A stretch of 64,000 nucleotides of DNA from Epinephelus fuscoguttatus (taxonomy: Eukaryota; Chordata; Actinopteri; Perciformes; Serranidae): NCBI RefSeq assembly GCF_011397635.1, contig NC_064775.1, positions 17,094,954-17,158,953 on the forward strand, given 5' to 3'. The position numbers and the translations under genes were made by a program. How positions within the stretch are numbered: the stretch's first letter is position 1; the number at the start of each line of letters is the position of its first letter. This document shows, one piece after another, positions 47,501-64,000 of this stretch. Under the pieces are notes generated by a model. The model saw only the letters and a program-made list of their open reading frames with translations. It made no database searches and had not been told where the DNA came from.

Positions 47501-49177
47501 TCAGACATACGTATGGTCAGGAAGTCAGCAGGAATGTTCTTAGATATGCATAGGGCCCGATTAGGAGAGCTGTTGAATGCTGCTTTTCTCTGTGATGGAG
47601 TCTGCGAGCTGCTAAATTAGAAGAGTTCTGCATGGGTGGTGCAAGCAAGACAAAAAAACCCTCCTCAACCCAGTGACTTGTTGGGTGCCAATCACTCTCA
47701 AAGGCCAAAGAGATCATTTCAGGCATCCACAATAGACACTTTTTTTTTGGCTGCATCCATTTCCAATGTGTTCTTCAAAATGGTCTTTTCAATTGTCTGT
47801 TTTGAACAAATAGGAGAATCTTTTCTTAGAAACAATATAGCCTTTATCATACATAGTGATCTTGTTTGTGTTCGGTGTGCTATCGCAGTCAGCTAGCTGC
47901 TTCAACTTGTGCATGTGGCTGTCCGCACTTCGACGGCACATGGAAGCCAGCGTTTGGTGATTCCCGAATTGTCTCCCAGTTCAAGACTGTGGGGGCATTT
48001 TTTTTTTTTTTTTTTTACAAAAAGTTTGAGTCAATTGTGCAACAGTTCCTGACAACAACTCTTAAGAGCTGATATCCTGGAGAGGGAAAACACTCTCAGG
48101 AGCCATTTAGCATCCCTAGAGACGCTCGATTTCAGATGACATTCTAGGAGATGAACAGTCTTTCCCAGAGTAGATTACTTAGCCTCATCCAGTGGTAACC
48201 CTCAATGGATGGTGTTCATAAAGCAAGCCAGTCCTCTGGATGACCTCAATCAGTCTTTGAAGCACATCAGTGCAACACACTCCCATCCTCAAGTCTTTGA
48301 GAAATCCAATCTAATGCTCCGTTCAAACAAGTGCTCCAATGCCATCGAACCAGAAGGATTTATAAATGGATCCAGTTGGCAGATGTGACAGAGGTCAGAT
48401 GAAAAACTGACAAATTATTATCTGTCCTATATATAAGATAATAAACCCTTTGGCGATTTGTAAAGGCTGTGGCAGATTTGAGGGGTAGAAAGCCAGCTTT
48501 CTTGCTCGCTTAGCCTGTGAGATGATGCTGTTTAGCTACTGTTGGAAATTCACTATTCTCCTCAGCTCAAGGTACGTTCTAACAAGAGGAAATCTTGAAT
48601 ATACAAACAGCAGTTCTGCTGTTAGCGCACTGAAATGACTATACAACTGGTCCAGTTTGGCGTTGGCCAGCCCACTGGTGCACTGCTGCATGAACAGGGC
48701 TGACATTTCGGGAGCGTTTCGCCGAGGGACGATTGCAAAGACTGCAAGGACGACTACAACAAAGAGCTGCCAACTACAGGCACGTGGTCCACCATTCATC
48801 GTGTGACATCCCCTCTGAGACACATACGGAGGGTGGGATGGAGCGTCTGTATCGTCCACGCGACAACACCGGGAGACATTTGTGAGATGACAACGTGTCA
48901 CTGTGGAATCATGGACCAACTGGTTGATCACAGATTGACAGAGCTACTTAGGATCCGTCTGTCTGCCTGTCTGTGTTACTGTCTGTAGTCAGCGTCCCTG
49001 TGTGGTGCTTCTCCCTCCAGTCCAGAATGGCCAAATATGGTGTTTTTTGAGTCCATCCTGCCGTCTCTCTAACATCCATGGTGTTATTTCTCTGCAGATG
49101 ATGCTCCCTCTCCTTCTTCCACTCCGCCTCCATCCCCTTCCCCTCTCTTCCACTCCTGCTGACCTCTCTCAAATTCC
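44552..49177 (-). other. Likely klf7 3' UTR and downstream sequence
   Basis: The DNA beyond the klf7 stop has no other gene. KLF7 transcripts in vertebrates have long 3' UTRs, so part of this is probably transcribed. Candidate AATAAA signals on the - strand include those near 46978 and 44093, but I cannot choose between them. A MITE (45475-46376) interrupts the interval. Confidence 0.4.
45475..46376. mobile_element. MITE-like element, 902 bp, TAGAGCTGTTC termini
   Basis: The ends TAGAGCTGTTCCGATACC and the complement of TAGAGCTGTTCTGATACC are inverted repeats with 17 of 18 matches. Sub-terminal GATACC/GGTATC/GAGTAT words recur at both ends. Flanking 8-mers CTTCTAGA and CCTCTGCA match at only 5 of 8 positions, so a hAT origin is uncertain. 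No transposase frame is seen. Confidence 0.75.
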
Positions 49178-59190
<10,013 letters not shown>

Positions 59191-59199
59191 TATCCCTTC

Positions 59200-59760
59200 A
59201 TACTGCCTCACTTACACCCGGAGCAGCAGGTCTGGGCCATCCCGCTCTGGCCAATGAAATTCCCGGGAGGCAGGGATGCCTGAATGTGTTGCCTAGCAAC
59301 GGAGGCGAGGGGGCGGGGTGTATGTGTGTGTGTGTGTATGTGTGTGTGTGAAAGAGAAGGGGAGGGGAGGTGTGTGTGTGTGTGTGTGTGTGTGTGGGGG
59401 GGGGGGGTGCTGAAACATGAGGAGGCAGTAGTCAGTGCAGCTGGCTGGATCTGGCAACGGCACGCTGCCATGCCACCGGCCAATTACCGAGCACGCTGGC
59501 AGAGCACGGAGGCAGTTGCCTAGCAACGGTAACCGTAGAGCTGTACAGGGCAAGGGGGGGAGGTAGGAGCGGGGGGAGGGTAGCGGTGGTGGTGGTGGTG
59601 GTGGTGGTGGTGGTAGTAGTGGTGGTGGTGCAGGAGAAGAAGAGAGAGGGGGGGCACTAAGAGACCAGAGCCTGCAGCAGTACATAACCACTCAGCTACC
59701 GACTCCTCCAACGATACGCTGCCCCCTGTTACCTAGCAACAGAGCCCCCCCCCCCAAGAT
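59200..59760. promoter_or_regulatory. GC-rich block with three RFX X-box-like palindromes and two CCAAT boxes
   Basis: GTTGCCTAGCAAC occurs perfectly at 59288-59300 and 59515-59527, and as GTTACCTAGCAAC at 59728-59740. This is close to the RFX-family X-box (GTTNCC-NN-GGNAAC type). CCAAT boxes precede the first two by 37 and 35 bases (59251, 59480). A GC box (GGGGGCGGGG) is at about 59309. (GT)n, G9 and (GGT)n tracts lie between the sites. The block stands out as GC-rich in AT-rich surroundings and could be a promoter or enhancer, for klf7 or an unseen transcript. Confidence 0.45.
59585..59630. repeat. (GGT)n microsatellite
   Basis: About fifteen GGT units, interrupted once by AGTAGT, within the GC-rich block. 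Histidine/proline-rich frames across it are artefacts. Confidence 0.9.
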
Positions 59761-61020
59761 GCCCTCGTACAAACAGGCAAGTAGAGCAGGTGCACGCTCG
59801 CCTTCTCAAACACACAGTCACACACAAACTGGATGGGGAAGGTTACTTTTTAAATACAATGTTACATACAGTCGGACTGATTGGCAGTTTAAAATGGCAA
59901 TCAGAAACCTAATCCACGGGATTAGCCCCGACCCGGCAACATAATCTGATTATGCTCTGTTACTTTTGGATTACTTTGCCTGTAAAACATATAATGTAGA
60001 TTATGAAGCTAAGTGGATTATTTCTTCTGATTTAAAGAATCAGGATTGTGGACAGTGCTGTTGTTGAGAAACATCATTTATTCTGCAGTATTTAATAAAA
60101 TCCCCATCAGCTGACACCATTCACTGGTTTCAGGCAAAAAATGATGTTCAATCAAAATGCTTTTCCCCTTCGACTTTTTTTCTTTTTAAGTAATCAAATA
60201 AGCAATAACATATTTCTCATCAGTAATCTGATAACTGGGTGTTTTTTGAGTCACTGTAATCCCATTAAGTGTAATCTGTTACTTCCGAATGCTCTCTAGC
60301 ACGCGCGTGCATACACACGTGCGTGCCCTCGCTCCAGCCTCTCAGGTGCCAGTGTTGAATTTAATTGCATTCCCTCCATTAACCGGAGCCGAAGCAGGGC
60401 ATCCGGGTCTTGGAGGTCATTAGAGAGGCTCTCGGAGAACACTTTACAGGCTCCTACACACAACTAGCACTACAGATATGGCAAAAGGGAGAGGATGAGG
60501 GAAACAGGTTTAGAGAGAAGAATGATAGATGGGGGAACTGATGGAGAAATAAAGTATGTTGGAGAGAGGCATGAGGGATGATGGAAAACTAGGGCTGGAA
60601 GATGAACATTGTTTGTTTGTCATTAACTATGTATCAAGAAACATAATTGCACTTATGAATGTCATGATTAAATTTGAGTAAGACAGAGTAATGTCAAGTT
60701 ACCCACTAACACAATACAGTGTCTTTATAAACGTGGGCTAAATTTGGTTATTTTTCTGTGGAGACCCAGCCAATTCTACTCAACAATTACCGTTTCTTTG
60801 ACTTGAACAAGAATTATTTTATCTGGCATTATTTTGTGTAGAAAGACCAAACACTACATGGCTTTAGGTAAATGGACACCAGACTATCACACATGGTTGC
60901 AAAACATCTCCTTCCCCTAGCCATATAGCACATCTACATTAAAAACAATGAATTTGAGGGCACAAAAACATGGCATGCATAGCATAGCGCCACTTCCCAC
61001 TGTGAAAAATCAGCATCCAA
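59761..61020. other. klf7 upstream intron or intergenic, nothing recognised
   Basis: No exon, repeat boundary or transposon end could be assigned. 60330-60480 is moderately GC-rich and repeat-free. Confidence 0.4.
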
Positions 61021-61029
61021 GATTACATG

Positions 61030-61680
61030 TCTCCCTGATGTTAGCATGTAGCTACATGTAGCAGTTTATATGCACCTCGGGAGTGACTGTAACGGAGTAC
61101 AGTGGCATTTTTAACCATAAAAAAAAAACACCAGTTAAAGCCTCTAAACCAAAATCTCTACAATTGGACATGTTCCAGCAAGAATATAATCCAAAATCTA
61201 GAGGAAATAACAAATTGGCAACCAAGATCTTCCCTAATGTTGGCATGTAGCTACATGTAGCAGTTTAATTGCACTTGATGAGTGACTGTAATGGAGTACA
61301 GTGGCATTCTTGACCATGAAAAATCACCAAGCTTCTAAACCAAAATCTCTACAATTGGACATGTTCCAGCAGGAATATAATCCAAAATTTTGAGGAAATA
61401 AAAAACATCAGTAACCAAGATCTTGATGTGATCATGATGATCCTGATGTTTGCATGTAGCTACATGTAGCAGTTTACCTGCACCTGGGGAATGACTGTTA
61501 TGGAGTAAAGTGGCATTTTAAACCATAGAAAATCACTGGTAAAAGCGTCTTAACCAAAATCTTTACAACTTGACATGCTCCAGCAGGAAAACAATCCAAA
61601 ATCTGGGGAAATTAACAAATCGGCAGCCAAGATCTTCCCTGATGTTAGCATGTAGCTACATGTAGATTTGATGATCTACA
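61030..61680. repeat. About 200-bp tandem repeat, 3.3 copies
   Basis: Units begin near 61037, 61236, 61446 and 61641 (the last partial). Each contains the palindrome-bearing string GCATGTAGCTACATGTAG, then GCAGTTTA, GGAGTACAGTGGCATTTTTA-like, AAACCAAAATCTCTACAATT and CCAGCA(A/G)GAATATAATCCAAA. Spacing between units is 199, 210 and 195 bases, so they have diverged by indels. Confidence 0.9.
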
Positions 61681-64000
61681 TGATGATTTCAATGTAGATG
61701 TGCGACAGGCGCTCTCAAACATCAGAACAATGCCGTTGCGATGGCTGTGCTCTGAGATAAGTGGAGTTCAACTTTTGGAACGCAGCAGCACATACCGCAT
61801 GTCATGTGACGAGGAACATTATTTGAAACTTTAACCACTTTTAATATGAACATCATCACCGTCATTGTAACATTATATATGTGACAGAAAATAAGATTAA
61901 TTAAACTACATGCCACAAATACTATCTTGAAGTTTAATCTATAGAAAACAAGTGCAATATTTTTCTCAAATCGTTAGCCTCAGCCCAGAGAGAGTGAGAG
62001 AAAGTGAGTGGCAAAAGAGCAAAGCAATAAAATAAGAGCGTGCCAGAGAAGCATATACAGAGACAGACGTGTTAGACTGATATAGAGCGAAATAAGGAGA
62101 GAACTGCAGAGAGAAAGATTAGAAAGAGCGAGAGAAAAAGGCAGATGAGGAACAGAGGGAAAGAGAGAGACGAAGAGAGAGAAGGCAGAATAACCCAACA
62201 GTCCTCGTGTTTTACCCGTTCCCTCACCCTGCCCAAAATCTAATTGTACCATTCCTTATCTGCCATAAGCCTATTCACAAAAAGCTCTACAGGGCACTGT
62301 CATTTCAACTCAGCCCGTCTAATTCCAGATTAAATCGTAGCCTTTTCTCCGTCAGTAATTTATGGAAATAACAACTAAGAAAAAGAGGATTTGAGTAATG
62401 ACATCTTTAAACTTGTCAGGATAATGGCTCAGTGAATGGGGGAGCCTGTGGCACTGCTGTCTCTTTCTGAAGAGGGTCGCTCTACTGTACCCCCCTACCC
62501 CCGCCCCCCATTCATGTCTTCTGTCTTCATCTACTCTTTGTTTCACTCCACGTTACTATCTCCTCTTCTTCTGCCTTTTCTTTAGCTTTTGTGTTTTCTT
62601 TGTGTCATCTTATGTCGACATTCTCCCCCTTTTATCATTCCACTTTCCTGGTTTGAATAACAAGAGAGGCGTTCTTTGGGTGGATGCTTTTATCCAAAGC
62701 ACCTGAAGTGGCAAGGATAGGTTCGGGGGGAGGGGTTTCTCCAGAAACAGAGCCCTTTATGAGGCTATATATAACATTATTGTTTCATTAAATCATTATA
62801 TCATTTTCTCCAACAAATTACTGGAGAAATAAAGGCATATGCTACATAAGCTCACAATTAAAATAGTTTAAAAGGTGATGGTTTGATCCAAAAAGGGTCT
62901 TTTTTAAGGTGTACTGGGATGTAGAGTTTAATATTGTCCTGAAATTATTACTTTTCTAGCTGTTTTGTTAGAGAAATAAATCAAGTAAGTCATTTTCCAA
63001 GAAAAAATGCCAAAATTTACTAATTCCAAAATCGACTTATTCCAAATTCCTAATTCCAATTTCTAAAATTTGAGAATTTGCAACTTAAAAGTATCTCTGT
63101 TTGGTCAATTTGCAATATGAAGATTTAATATGAATCCAAACATCGGATACTTGAGATAATCTCTGAATTTCTGATTAAGCCATTTAATCCTTCTTGTCTA
63201 TCCCTTGGCTTGTATGGATATTATGACTGGACAGCACCGGTGGCATTGGTCTCCCAGTGCTGGCCCAGTTGGCATGGAGCTTAAGCACATGGGGATGCAA
63301 ACATGCCACACTGGGGAAATCAATGATCGCGTGTCTGTGCCCTTTGTTCCAGTCAGGCTGATGCCCAAACCCGTGGCGCGCACCGCCAAGGGTGTGATCA
63401 CACATACAGCGTGTTTTCTTCATCCTTAACATATAGTCATTGACAAGTTGGCTTTATTTATATTCACACCCCTGAAAGTACAAGCCAGGGAGAGCTTGTG
63501 GTAGAAGCTTGTGGAGCTTCTAAATTGGACAGCTTTGGTGATCTGTCAACCATTACGTTTAAGGGTTTAGATGGTGGGTAGCAAGAAAATTTAATTAGAG
63601 CTCCTGTAACTTCATTTAGCATGATGGACATCCTTGCTGTATCTCCGCGGGGTAAAACATGCAAAGAAACAGCTTTATATATTAGAGTCAAGATTGTAAT
63701 CCACCATACATTTAGGGAGGCTTTTAGATCAGGGACCTAGGCCACAATCCAAATACACTTGATCACAAAGTCCAGTTTGTTTGATTAATGTGAACACTAC
63801 CGTACCACCAGTTTCTGTTCCTCCTTCATTATTACTGGAGTAAGCATACAGATGGATCCCTCATGACCTGCCCCCTAAGATTATAATTTACCTTTATATT
63901 TGAGACATATTTTTCTGGTCTTAGAATGATCCCATCACTACCCCTGCAAAATCAAACAACCTCAGACTGAGAACCACTGACCTAGACTTACAGTATAGAA
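61681..64000. other. Gene-free right edge
   Basis: A G/A-rich tract lies at 61985-62175. Frames here (including 63205-63429 and its reverse) show no domain or splice-bounded exon. The klf7 exon 2 expected in this direction was not found. Confidence 0.45.

Noticed and set aside
59293-59691. 132-codon proline/histidine-rich frame on the - strand
   Set aside because: Produced by (GGT)n and (GT)n microsatellites in a GC-rich block.
61030-61680. CRISPR-like regular repeats
   Set aside because: Units are about 200 bp, contiguous and without unique spacers: a eukaryotic tandem repeat.
63184-63432. Overlapping frames on both strands, considered as a klf7 5' exon
   Set aside because: Neither strand shows the acidic/serine-rich region or the finger 1 sequence expected of klf7 exon 2.

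Overview
The window is nuclear DNA from a ray-finned fish, probably a percomorph teleost. This rests on spliced vertebrate exons (ramp1-like, klf7-like), long AT-rich introns and intergenic stretches, many (GT)n, (CA)n and (GA)n microsatellites, and dispersed repeats typical of teleosts: PIF/Harbinger, hAT and Tc1-like remnants, L2-type LINEs, a likely Penelope-like fragment, and a 130-bp inverted-repeat element. There are no prokaryotic operons, rRNA genes or CRISPR arrays.

Layout. (1) 1-6.3 kb, + strand: a short candidate transcription unit with TATA box, signal-peptide ORF and poly(A) signal at 1.07-1.43 kb; a decayed Harbinger transposon (2321-3526) and a MITE (4015-4776); then the terminal coding exon of a receptor activity-modifying protein closest to RAMP1 (5558-5813). 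(2) 9.0-27.5 kb, - strand: a tandem array of one class I SAM-dependent methyltransferase gene family. Two copies reconstruct into complete six-exon genes with identical intron phases (11574-15124, 269 aa; 17140-22581, 273 aa). They are flanked by a 3'-only remnant (exons 5-6, 9053-9927) and a 5'-only remnant (exons 1-2, 25296-26708, start codon lost). Duplicated promoters, introns and an old intronic LINE tie the four copies together. (3) 27.5-49 kb: a gene-poor interval filled with transposon debris, with some repeat-free stretches that could be conserved regulatory DNA. (4) 49178-56584, - strand: the last two coding exons of a Kruppel-like factor matching KLF7, encoding part of the zinc-finger domain; its 5' exons lie beyond the right edge. 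(5) 56.6-64 kb: klf7 upstream intron or intergenic DNA, including a GC-rich block with three RFX X-box-like palindromes (59.2-59.75 kb) and a 3.3-copy tandem repeat (61.0-61.7 kb).

RAMP1 acts at the plasma membrane as an accessory subunit of calcitonin-family receptors. KLF7 is a nuclear transcription factor. The methyltransferases resemble the trans-aconitate methyltransferase-like group and are probably cytosolic; their substrate cannot be read from sequence. I see no evidence that these three loci act in one pathway. The most unusual content is the methyltransferase array, with truncated copies at both ends, an inverted intron segment in one copy, and a LINE insertion that predates the duplication.
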